A DNA stretch of 64,000 bases from the NCBI GenBank assembly GCA_017432615.1, contig JAFRIV010000017.1:38123-102122 (forward strand), in the 5' to 3' direction. Both the position numbers and the translations under genes were made by a program. Below the pieces are notes generated by a model. The model did not search any database, was not told where the DNA came from, and worked only from the letters and a program-made list of their open reading frames with translations. This DNA is from Oscillospiraceae bacterium (GTDB taxonomy: Bacteria > Bacillota > Clostridia > Oscillospirales > Oscillospiraceae). Positions 56,056-63,902 of this stretch are shown piece after piece; positions within the stretch are counted from its first letter, which is position 1; each line of letters begins with the position of its first letter.

Positions 56056-56120
56056 GCAAAATGCACAAAAATCTTCTCCTCTTTTTGTGCACTTTGCATA
56101 GAGAGACCGCAGAAATGCGG
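56056..56120. other. Two hairpins in the 314-nt intergenic region
   Basis: The region 55963-56276 holds no gene. It contains a 16-bp arm pair with one mismatch and a 10-base loop (56056-56071 with 56082-56097), and a short CCGCA/TGCGG hairpin closed by a GAAA tetraloop (56107-56120). They lie between the divergent promoters and are not followed by T runs. Confidence 0.6.
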
Positions 56121-56190
56121 AAATACTGTCATTTTATACAATTTCATGGATTTTCCCGGTGATTTTGGAATTTCATATTGTGAATTTTCG

Positions 56191-56219
56191 TTGCGGCAGC
56201 AGACGGGATATGGTATTCT
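56191..56219 (+). promoter_or_regulatory. Promoter of the kinase-RraA operon
   Basis: TTGCGG (56191-56196), 17 bp, TATTCT (56214-56219), with a TG at the extended -10 position. Confidence 0.65.
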
Positions 56220-56276
56220 CGTTTTGTCAGACAATAAAGGAAAGATACCGTTATTTTGCAGAAAGGTGCGTACAGG

Positions 56277-57320
56277 ATGGAAAGAGGGGCTTATTCAAAA
56301 GGGACGATCGTTGGGTTTGGCGATCTTTTGGTTTCCTTCTCGCCGGAAGGCTACAGACGCTTTCTCCAGGCCGATCGAATGACTGTAAACTATACCGGAG
56401 CGGAAGCAAATGTGCTTGCCTCCCTCAGCTGTTTCGGAATGAAAACGCAGCTGGTAACGCGCCTTCCCGAAAACCCGATCAGCACCTGTGCGGTGGCTTT
56501 CCTGAAAAAATACGGGATCGGGACGGATTTTATTGCTTACGGCGGGGACAGGATCGGTGTCATTTACACGGAACGAGGTGCCTCACAGAGAGCTTCCGAT
56601 GTGGTATATGACAGGAAAAACACCGCGATCTGTACAGCAGTTCCGGAGGACTTTGACTGGGACGGGATTTTTCGGGAGGCCGAATGGTTTCATTTTACGG
56701 GGATCTCCGCCGGGCTGAGTGAAAACATGGCCGCATGCTGCCTTGCCGCTTGTAAAGCGGCAAAGGGAAAAGGCGTTTCCGTTTCCTGCGATCTGAATTA
56801 CCGGAAAAAACTGTGGACACCCCAGAAAGCAAAATCGGTGATGGAGGAGTTTTTGCAGTATGTGGATGTTCTCATTGCCAATGAGGAGGATGCGGATAAA
56901 GTGTTGGGGATCCGCGCTTCTGATACCAATGTGGAGACCGGAAGACTGAACAGGGAAGGCTATCGTCAGGTTGCGGAAAAAATCTGCAGCCAATATGGGA
57001 TCAGACAGACAGCAATAACGCTTCGGGAGAGTATTTCCGCATCGGATAATATCTGGAGTGCGATGCTGTTTGACGGGAAGGAAGCATTTTATTCCCGTAC
57101 GTATCCTGTCCATATAGTCAACCGTGTCGGGGCAGGAGATTCTTTTGCCGCCGGAATAATTTACGCTCTGATGAACGACTATCCGCCGCAGAAAACCGTT
57201 GAGTATGCCGCGGCTGCCTCTTGCCTGAAGCACAGCATTGAGGAGGACTTCAATCTTGTTACAGTGGAGGAAGTCCTTTCTCTTGTCACGGGAAGCGGAT
57301 CCGGAAGGGTCCAAAGATAG
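56277..57320 (+). CDS. PfkB family sugar kinase (2-keto-3-deoxygluconate kinase-like)
   Basis: This 347-residue ribokinase-fold kinase has the KDG-kinase-like opening GFGDLLVSFSPEGY and the sugar-binding block YTGAEANVLASLSCFGM. The phosphate/anion-hole and catalytic base are in NRVGAGDSFAAGIIYAL. The ATG at 56277 follows GAAAGGTG; an earlier in-frame TTG would add seven residues. It would phosphorylate a 2-keto-3-deoxy sugar acid, the expected product of the nearby enolase-type dehydratase. It has its own promoter and is followed by an RraA-like gene 28 nt later. Confidence 0.85.
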   Translation: MERGAYSKGTIVGFGDLLVSFSPEGYRRFLQADRMTVNYTGAEANVLASLSCFGMKTQLVTRLPENPISTCAVAFLKKYGIGTDFIAYGGDRIGVIYTERGASQRASDVVYDRKNTAICTAVPEDFDWDGIFREAEWFHFTGISAGLSENMAACCLAACKAAKGKGVSVSCDLNYRKKLWTPQKAKSVMEEFLQYVDVLIANEEDADKVLGIRASDTNVETGRLNREGYRQVAEKICSQYGIRQTAITLRESISASDNIWSAMLFDGKEAFYSRTYPVHIVNRVGAGDSFAAGIIYALMNDYPPQKTVEYAAAASCLKHSIEEDFNLVTVEEVLSLVTGSGSGRVQR

Positions 57321-57348
57321 ATATTTTTCATTTGGAAAGGAGCTGCCT

Positions 57349-58095
57349 ATGAGTGAAATGATCCACGATACCTATGAAGTGAGACCTCTTTATGAAGCTT
57401 GTCCGGAAGTGTGGAGAGACCGGATCGAAGAGCTGGCACAGCGCTATAAAAAACTGTATACTGCTCTCATATACGATATTATGGCGGAGCAGTATCATCT
57501 GCCCGGCCGTTCTCTGAAACCCGGGATCGGACCGCTGGAGAGAGGCGAGCGCAACGGAAAGCTGGCCGGGCCGGCATTCACTTCCCGAAGATGCACGACC
57601 CCGAATACTGACCCTGTTGTCCACAACATTCGTCTGGGGCAGATGAAAAGCATGTGCAAAGGCTGCGTGTTTGTATCGGATGTTCAGGGAAACCGGAATT
57701 GTGGGCAGTTCGGAGAGATTACGGCTACCGCCATGAGAGCTGCAGGCTGTGTAGGCGCAGTGATTGACGGTTCAACGAGAGATTCGGACTATCTGATTGC
57801 AATGGGGTTTCCGACCTTCGTCCGCTGGTGCAGTCCGGTGGAAGGGCTTACCCGGTCTATGATTGTTGACTACATGATCCCTATTTATGTGGATGGCGTG
57901 GATGGAATGCTTCGCATAGATCCGGGAGACTGGATCTTTGGGGATGGGGATGGAGTTGTTGTGGTCCCAAAGGATCTGGTTATCCCGGTGCTGGAAAAGG
58001 CGGAGAAGAATTTTAACGACGAGAAGCTGAGCCGTCAGGCAATGGCAGACGGAATGGATCCGTTTGATGTTTACAATCGATACGGCAGATTCTGA
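57349..58095 (+). CDS. RraA-like family protein, paralog 2
   Basis: This 248-residue RraA-fold protein has the catalytic Arg-Asp in AVIDGSTRDSDYL and the full Asp-rich loop GDWIFGDGDGVVVVPKDL, so it looks like an active aldolase or decarboxylase. The ATG is chosen for its AAAGGAG site (57336-57342). It follows the kinase and precedes the TRAP genes. Together with paralogs 1 and 3 it makes three RraA-type enzymes in 12 kb. Confidence 0.85.
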   Translation: MSEMIHDTYEVRPLYEACPEVWRDRIEELAQRYKKLYTALIYDIMAEQYHLPGRSLKPGIGPLERGERNGKLAGPAFTSRRCTTPNTDPVVHNIRLGQMKSMCKGCVFVSDVQGNRNCGQFGEITATAMRAAGCVGAVIDGSTRDSDYLIAMGFPTFVRWCSPVEGLTRSMIVDYMIPIYVDGVDGMLRIDPGDWIFGDGDGVVVVPKDLVIPVLEKAEKNFNDEKLSRQAMADGMDPFDVYNRYGRF

Positions 58096-58104
58096 TTTCT
58101 GCCG
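58083..58104 (+). other. Small hairpin over the RraA stop
   Basis: A seven-bp stem CGGCAGA/TCTGCCG overlaps the stop codon of the second RraA gene. No T run follows, so it is not called a terminator. Confidence 0.4.
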
Positions 58105-58171
58105 TCTGCCGGCAGGGATCCGCCCTTTCGTTCAGAGGCAAAAAAAGATGGAAATTATCAAGTTTTTTCTC

Positions 58172-58200
58172 TTTCCATTTTTTTGAGGTTGTAGTATTAT
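58172..58200 (+). promoter_or_regulatory. Probable internal promoter before dctP
   Basis: TTTCCA (58172-58177), 17 bp, TATTAT (58195-58200). The 156-nt gap and the AT-rich run here support separate transcription of the TRAP genes. Confidence 0.5.
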
Positions 58201-58251
58201 GAATACAGATTAGTCGCAAACCAAAAATGAATTTTGAAAGGAGAAACAATC

Positions 58252-59241
58252 ATGAAAAAGTATTTTGCGATGATCCTCGCACTCGTCATGGTTTTTGCAC
58301 TTGCTGCATCTGCATCTGCAGACTTTGACAAGATCACCCTGAAATTCGGCACATCCTCCGGAGAAACCAGCCTGACTGCAATTGCTTTCAATGAATGGGG
58401 CAAACGGCTCAGCGAAGCTTCTGACGGCGCAGTGAAAGTTGACGTTTACTGCTCCTCTGTCCTTGGCAACAACACGGAAATGACACAGGGCGCACAGCTT
58501 GGTACGATTGATGTCGTTGTCATTCAGCCTGCCGGCATTGCGGATATGGGCGCCAAAAAGATGAATCTTCTTTCTTTGCCGTACCTCTTCAAGAATTACG
58601 ATCAGTACTATAACACCCTGTTCTCTGAAATCGGCGATGAGCTTCTGCAGGATGTTACAGACAATGTTTCCGGGCTGATCGGATTCTCCTATCTCCCTGA
58701 CGGCGGTCGTGATTACTTCACGAAAGGGAAAGCAATCACAAGCATTGATGATATCAAGGGCATGAAGCTCCGCGTCCAGACCTATGCAATTGACAGCGCA
58801 ACCGCCGAAGCGATCGGATTCTCCGCAACACCGACGGCATTCTCCGAACTCTACTCCGCCCTGCAGACGGGCGTTGTGGAAGGCGCTGAGCAGCCTCTCT
58901 CCGGCATTGACGGAAATGCATTCTATGAAGTGTGCGACAACCTCACCCTGGACAATCATACCTATAACATTCCTGTCCTTCTCGTCAGTGAGAAGACGTG
59001 GAACAAGCTGAACGAAGAGACACAGACCCTCCTTCGCGAGAAATGGACGGAGACCGTAGAGGAATTCTACCGGCCGCAGCTTGCCGACTATGAAGCCGGT
59101 CTGCTTGAAAAGTTCCAGGAGAAGGGTATGTCTGTCCACGAAATTACAGACTATGAAAAATGGGTCGAGGCCGTTGAGCCTGTTTGGGCGGAATTCGGAG
59201 CCGGTCTTGAAGACCTCATTGCTGAGGTTCAGGCAAAGTAA
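58252..59241 (+). CDS. dctP: TRAP transporter solute-binding protein DctP
   Basis: This 329-residue periplasm-type binding protein (DctP family) has a signal peptide at 1-23 (ending ASA before Asp) with no lipobox. Family marks are LKFGTSSGETSLTAIAFNEW, GKAITSIDDIKGMKLRVQ with the carboxylate-binding Arg, and ALQTGVVEGAEQPLSGI. The ATG at 58252 follows AAAGGAG; an earlier in-frame ATG is rejected. It binds an organic acid, probably the sugar acid degraded by the island. A stem-loop separates it from dctQ. Confidence 0.93.
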   Translation: MKKYFAMILALVMVFALAASASADFDKITLKFGTSSGETSLTAIAFNEWGKRLSEASDGAVKVDVYCSSVLGNNTEMTQGAQLGTIDVVVIQPAGIADMGAKKMNLLSLPYLFKNYDQYYNTLFSEIGDELLQDVTDNVSGLIGFSYLPDGGRDYFTKGKAITSIDDIKGMKLRVQTYAIDSATAEAIGFSATPTAFSELYSALQTGVVEGAEQPLSGIDGNAFYEVCDNLTLDNHTYNIPVLLVSEKTWNKLNEETQTLLREKWTETVEEFYRPQLADYEAGLLEKFQEKGMSVHEITDYEKWVEAVEPVWAEFGAGLEDLIAEVQAK

Positions 59242-59267
59242 ATCACAAGGTAATCAGACAGTTTCAG

Positions 59268-59294
59268 CGGGGGATACGGTTCCTGTATCCCCCG
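59268..59294 (+). terminator. Intercistronic hairpin (dctP-dctQ)
   Basis: A perfect 10-bp GC-rich stem with a seven-base loop, followed by TTCG and, further on, a five-base T run. It resembles the hairpins after the TAXI and TctC genes. Confidence 0.6.
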
Positions 59295-59354
59295 TTCGTA
59301 ATACAATTCGTTTTTGTGAAAAGGAGAGAAACTGTTTGGAGAGGAGTGAATCAA

Positions 59355-59885
59355 ATGATTTGTGAAAAGCCGTGGTATAAAGCAGTGCTGAAAACAGCAG
59401 AGATTTACAACAGAATCATTAATTTTCTGTGTGTTATCCTGCTCACAGCGCAGACGATCTCCATCCTGATCATGGTTTTCGGAAGATACATTTTCAACCG
59501 CGTTCCGAAGTGGAGTGAACAATTTGCCCTCTTCTGTATGATCTGGTTTGCTATGTTCAGCATTGCCCTTGCCGTTCGGGACGATTCTCACGTCAAAATG
59601 GAAGTGATTGATAATTTCGTCAGCGAAAAAACATTGCTGTTTTTTAAGCTGTTCGGAATGCTCTGCAATTCGGTATTCGGCTTTGTGATGCTCTTCTGGG
59701 GAATGAGGCTTGTGATTCTGACCTGGCCGACCAAGCTGTCCGCATTTCGGATCTCTACGGGGATCCAGTATTTCTCGGCAGTTGCAGGAGGATTCTTCAT
59801 TATTACCAATGCCATTGTTTTCTGTATTGAAATGTTTGTAAAGTATCATGACAAGCAGCTGGAAGTGAAGGAGGAACAGCCATGA
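59355..59885 (+). CDS. dctQ: TRAP transporter small permease DctQ
   Basis: This 176-residue membrane protein has four hydrophobic helices with the DctQ pattern: FGRYIFNRVPKWSEQFALF, then VRDDSHVKMEVID. The ATG at 59355 has a GAGGAG site eight bases before it; a GTG at 59316 also opens the frame but is less favoured. Its end overlaps dctM by four bases. Confidence 0.9.
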   Translation: MICEKPWYKAVLKTAEIYNRIINFLCVILLTAQTISILIMVFGRYIFNRVPKWSEQFALFCMIWFAMFSIALAVRDDSHVKMEVIDNFVSEKTLLFFKLFGMLCNSVFGFVMLFWGMRLVILTWPTKLSAFRISTGIQYFSAVAGGFFIITNAIVFCIEMFVKYHDKQLEVKEEQP

Positions 59886-61168
59886 CGACAGAAGCGGTTG
59901 CCATTACCATCCTTGTCGGTGTTTTCCTTGTTCTCCTTTTCCTGCGGGTCAGTGTTGCGGTCGCTATGGGAATTGCAGCCATTTGTACCTATCTCTATTT
60001 GCAGCTGCCGCTGGAACTCGTCGTCCAGTATACGGTGGGCGGCGTGAATAACTTTACCTTTATGGCCGTTCCGTTCTTCATCCTTGGCGGTGAGCTGATT
60101 AATCAGGGAGGTATCGGCGACAGGCTGATCAAACTGGCAGATGAATTGGTCGGATGGATCCACGGCGGGGCTGCAATGGTCAACGTCCTGGCTTCGATGT
60201 TTTTTGGGGGGATCTCCGGGTCTCCGAATGCGGACATTGCGGCACTCGGACCGATCGAAATCAAACTGATGGAGAGTCAGGGTTTTTCAACGGATTATGC
60301 CACCGGGCTTACCTGTGCGACAGCTGTTCAGGGAATGCTGATCCCGCCGAGCCATAACCTGGTAATTTATGCGGTAGCGGCTGGAAATGTTTCTATTGGC
60401 GCGCTGTTTCTGGCAGGCCTGCCGGCCGGTGTTTTCCTGGGCATTATGCTGGGAATCTATTCCTTTGTTTATGCAAGACGCCGCGGATATGCCTGCGGGC
60501 ATCAATTCCACCTCAAAAAAGCGGGGAAGGCGTTTCTCTCTGCTTTTGGAGGTCTGATGACGATCATCATCATCTTTGCGGGTGTCTCCTTCGGCATCAT
60601 GACAGCCACGGAATCAGCAGCGGTTGCGGCCCTCTGGAGTTTCATTTGTGCATTCTTTATTTACCGGGAAGTACCGCTGAAAAGGTACTACAGTATTGCT
60701 TCGGCATCGATCAAAACACTCTCCACTATCATGGTTTTACTGGCCATTGCCAATGCGTTCGGCTGGGTAGTCGCTTACCTTCGCATCCCGAATAAAATAG
60801 CTATGGCAATCCTCGGCCTCACGGAAAATAAATTCGTGATTGTCCTGCTGTTGAATCTGGTGGTGCTGTTCCTCGGCTGTATCATGTCTATCAGCTCGAT
60901 CCTCCTGATCCTGACGCCGATTGTAGTACCGATTCTGAATAAGATCGGGTTCAATCTGGTGCAGTGGGGAATCGTAATGATCCTGAATCTCGGTATTGGC
61001 CTTTTGACGCCGCCTGTCGGGGCAGCGTTATATGTAGGTTCGGCGGTATCCGGGCTTGGCGTAGGACGAACGGCAAAGGCATTGCTGCCGTTTTACCTGA
61101 TGATGATCCTTACACTGATCCTGCTCGCTTTTATCCCGGGGCTGACGCGTGTTCTTGGCGCATGGTAG
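59882..61168 (+). CDS. dctM: TRAP transporter large permease DctM
   Basis: This 428-residue membrane subunit has about 12 helices. DctM marks are FMAVPFFILGGELINQGGI, GGISGSPNADIAALGPIEIKLM, IPPSHNLVIYAVAA and GLLTPPVGAALYVGSAVSG. It forms the ion-driven channel with DctQ; coupling is by a four-base overlap. It would import the ligand captured by DctP. Confidence 0.94.
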   Translation: MTTEAVAITILVGVFLVLLFLRVSVAVAMGIAAICTYLYLQLPLELVVQYTVGGVNNFTFMAVPFFILGGELINQGGIGDRLIKLADELVGWIHGGAAMVNVLASMFFGGISGSPNADIAALGPIEIKLMESQGFSTDYATGLTCATAVQGMLIPPSHNLVIYAVAAGNVSIGALFLAGLPAGVFLGIMLGIYSFVYARRRGYACGHQFHLKKAGKAFLSAFGGLMTIIIIFAGVSFGIMTATESAAVAALWSFICAFFIYREVPLKRYYSIASASIKTLSTIMVLLAIANAFGWVVAYLRIPNKIAMAILGLTENKFVIVLLLNLVVLFLGCIMSISSILLILTPIVVPILNKIGFNLVQWGIVMILNLGIGLLTPPVGAALYVGSAVSGLGVGRTAKALLPFYLMMILTLILLAFIPGLTRVLGAW

Positions 61169-61192
61169 CATCACGCAGAAAGGGCTGTTGTT

Positions 61193-61903
61193 ATGGATCT
61201 CAGAAAATATGAAAAGATTATGGCAGACGCTATGGAGCAATGTCCCTTCCCGATCTCCACGGAAGAGCTGTGCAGAAGGTATGAAGGCGTTTTTACTGCA
61301 GCGGTCAATGATGTGCTCCGGGAGGAGGGGCTGATAGCCCGGACGCTTCCCAACGACATCATGCCTCTGAAAGATGAGATGAAAGTATGCGGCATCGCTT
61401 TCACGGTCACCGGCTGTCAAAGCCTTTCCATCAAAAACGAAATGGAAGAGCGGGCCAGAATGCTGGAGGAGATTCAGCCCGGAAATGTAGTGGTATGGGA
61501 TACCGGACGGGATACGATCTCAGCCCAGTGGGGCGAGATGATGACCAAAGTCTCAAAAAACCGCGGATGCCGGGGCGCAGTGATCGACGGAGGTGTACGC
61601 GATACAGGCAGGGTGCTTGAACAGCAGTTTCCGGTATTTTGCAGGTACAGAAGTTCAAACGGAATGCTTGGCCGGTTTCGGATCACTTCCTGGCAGGTCC
61701 CCATCATGATCGGAGAAGTGCGGATTTATCCGGGCGATGTTGTTTTTGGGGATATAGACGGGGTGATCGTGATCCCGAGAAAACTTGCGTACGATGTCCT
61801 GCTCCGTGCAGAAGAAGTCTGCCGGAAGGAAAACGGAATAACAGACATGATCAACGAAGGAAAAACTCCGTCGGAGATTGTAGACGGCGGTGGATATTTC
61901 TGA
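61193..61903 (+). CDS. RraA-like family protein, paralog 3
   Basis: This 236-residue RraA-fold protein has the Arg-Asp pair in AVIDGGVRDTGRV and the loop GDVVFGDIDGVIVIP. It differs strongly from paralogs 1 and 2 in its N-terminal third, which suggests a different substrate. AAAGGG lies before the ATG. It begins 24 nt after dctM. Confidence 0.85.
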   Translation: MDLRKYEKIMADAMEQCPFPISTEELCRRYEGVFTAAVNDVLREEGLIARTLPNDIMPLKDEMKVCGIAFTVTGCQSLSIKNEMEERARMLEEIQPGNVVVWDTGRDTISAQWGEMMTKVSKNRGCRGAVIDGGVRDTGRVLEQQFPVFCRYRSSNGMLGRFRITSWQVPIMIGEVRIYPGDVVFGDIDGVIVIPRKLAYDVLLRAEEVCRKENGITDMINEGKTPSEIVDGGGYF

Positions 61904-61936
61904 TTTTGAACAGCTTGAGATGGGAGAGAATCACTT

Positions 61937-62659
61937 ATGAGAAATCTTGAAGGTCTTACCATTGTTATGATGGGCGCAACAGGCGGGATGGGAACGGCAA
62001 CAGCCCGGCTCCTTGCCCGTCCGGGCGTTAACCTCGCATTCAGTTCTTCCAGACAGGAGCGGGTGGACGCCCTTGCCGATGTGTTGTCCGGTACGGGTGC
62101 CTCAGTTCTCGGAAGAGTCGTTGATGTCACGGACAGCAGACAGGTCGATGCTTTTATGGAGGAAGTCCATACAAAATTCGGAAGGTTGGATGTGCTGATC
62201 AATTTCGCGGGGCTGTCAATCACCTCAAAACTGGATGCTTTCACAGTTGAACAGTATGAGACTGTGATGGATGTAAATGTGAAGGGAATGGTTTTTTCCA
62301 CGAAAGCATTTGCTTCCCGTACGGATGAAGAAACGGGGGCACTGGTGATCAATATCGGTTCCATGGCGGCAAAACGTGCCAACCCGAATGCCCCGCATTA
62401 CAGCGCGGCGAAGGCGGCTGTCAATATGTTTACCGATGGATTTGCACAGCAGCTGAAAAGTAAAAATATCCGCTTTACCGTTCTGAACCCCGGCCCGACG
62501 GATACTACTTTCTTTGAGGGCAGGATCCCTCCTGAGAAAAGAACGGATTTTATGCAGGCCTCGGACATTGCCGAAGTGATAGAATTCATCATTACCAGAG
62601 ACTCCCGCATCAACTTTCACGACATTTCCTTTGACAGCTTTGCCTTTTTCAAAAGGTAA
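61937..62659 (+). CDS. SDR oxidoreductase, paralog 3
   Basis: This 240-residue short-chain dehydrogenase has an altered cofactor loop, GATGGMG in place of TGxxxGIG, NFAG in place of NNAG, and an intact active site in IGSMAAKRANPNAPHYSAAK. Such changes are seen in divergent SDRs that keep NAD(P) binding. It sits between RraA paralog 3 and the toroid protein in the same direction, 33 nt after the former, and would reduce or oxidise an intermediate of the pathway. Confidence 0.82.
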   Translation: MRNLEGLTIVMMGATGGMGTATARLLARPGVNLAFSSSRQERVDALADVLSGTGASVLGRVVDVTDSRQVDAFMEEVHTKFGRLDVLINFAGLSITSKLDAFTVEQYETVMDVNVKGMVFSTKAFASRTDEETGALVINIGSMAAKRANPNAPHYSAAKAAVNMFTDGFAQQLKSKNIRFTVLNPGPTDTTFFEGRIPPEKRTDFMQASDIAEVIEFIITRDSRINFHDISFDSFAFFKR

Positions 62660-62677
62660 GATGCGGAGGGAAGTATT

Positions 62678-63835
62678 ATGGTCTATCGTGAAATACCAAC
62701 AGCGGGTTATACCACGCTGAAAACAATGGCGCTTGCCTTTGTTGATCGAATGAAAGTCGGGGAAGAACCCGGCGCTTATCGAAAAGAGGCATCCGAGACC
62801 GGGCCGAGCACCTATGGCGCCTATCATGCGGCCATTATTTACTCCCTGTTTGACGAACTGGCCGGATTCAGCAGCAGCGACATCGACCGATGGGCACAAA
62901 GGATCAACATGCTGCAGTGCGCCAACGGTTATTATTCAAACCGGACGGAAGACCAAAACAGGGCACGGGGAATGGAGGAGTTGAATTCTGTCTGGCATTT
63001 TACCCGCGGAATGCTTTGGACGCTCTATGTACTGGGCAGAAAGCCGGAGAAAGATCTGCTTTTCCTGGAGCCGTTTCTGGATAAAAAGACGCTCTATCGG
63101 TATGTCAAAGCATATGACTGGAGCAACTCCTGGGCTGCGGGGAATCAAATCTGCGCCTTGAGTACAGCGCTGTTTGCACTGCGTGATTTTTACCATGTTC
63201 CCTATGTGGATGAAGTACTGGAATACGGAATGTTCCCTGCGCTGGAAGAACTGCTGGATGAGAAGACCGGCTATTGGGGATGCCAGTTCGGGGCGGATCT
63301 GCGTAATGGGCAGTTTGGCACCATCCATGTGCTGCCGACGTATTTTGCTCAGGGCTGGGAATACCGGCATGTCGAACGCAGCGTTGATTCGACCCTTGCC
63401 TGTCAGAATCCGGATGGCTCTTTCTGGCCGCGCGGCTCTGACTGTCCGGATTTCGACGGAGCCTATATGCTTTATAATCTGAACCTTTTGACGGATTATC
63501 GCAAAGAGGATATGGAAAAGTCAGCCAGGCTTTATCTGGAACATGCAAAGATGCACTTCCCTGATGACGGCATCGGTTTTCTGATCCACCGAAAGGACAG
63601 CATCCCGTCACAGTGGATCTCAAGGCCGCATTTTATCTGGAAAGACGGAGAAAACAACGCCCGGGAAGAGATCCGCGATGAAGACCCTGCAAGAGACAAG
63701 ATTATGCTTGGCAGCTGGTTTTATCCCCAGTCCATCGCGCTGATAGCGGGAATGCTGGGAGATACCGGCTTTGAAGGTCCCTGGAGACTGACAAGGGGAT
63801 GTCTTCACGAATGCAACGTGGACAGAGAACCTTGA
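62678..63835 (+). CDS. Alpha/alpha-toroid-like protein of unknown function
   Basis: This is a 385-residue soluble protein with no signal peptide. I do not recognise the family. It resembles alpha/alpha-barrel proteins of the terpenoid-cyclase/prenyltransferase-like type, with repeated QxxxGyxxx and QNPDGSFW patterns: LQCANGYYSN, GYWGCQFGA and ACQNPDGSFWPRGSDCPDFDG. Such folds also occur in glycoside hydrolases and epimerases. It is the last gene of the island operon, 18 nt after the SDR, before a long hairpin. A sugar-acid or glycan role is suggested by position only. Confidence 0.65.
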   Translation: MVYREIPTAGYTTLKTMALAFVDRMKVGEEPGAYRKEASETGPSTYGAYHAAIIYSLFDELAGFSSSDIDRWAQRINMLQCANGYYSNRTEDQNRARGMEELNSVWHFTRGMLWTLYVLGRKPEKDLLFLEPFLDKKTLYRYVKAYDWSNSWAAGNQICALSTALFALRDFYHVPYVDEVLEYGMFPALEELLDEKTGYWGCQFGADLRNGQFGTIHVLPTYFAQGWEYRHVERSVDSTLACQNPDGSFWPRGSDCPDFDGAYMLYNLNLLTDYRKEDMEKSARLYLEHAKMHFPDDGIGFLIHRKDSIPSQWISRPHFIWKDGENNAREEIRDEDPARDKIMLGSWFYPQSIALIAGMLGDTGFEGPWRLTRGCLHECNVDREP

Positions 63836-63860
63836 AAAAGAACGCAGGAACATGTACAAT

Positions 63861-63902
63861 AAGGAGCTGTAGCAAAATAAGAATTTTGCACAGCTCCTTT
63901 TC
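63861..63902 (+). terminator. Terminator of the island operon
   Basis: A 10-bp outer stem (63861-63870 with 63890-63899) encloses a seven-bp inner stem with an AAGA loop; TTTC follows. The remaining 98 bases to the window end show no supported gene. Confidence 0.8.
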
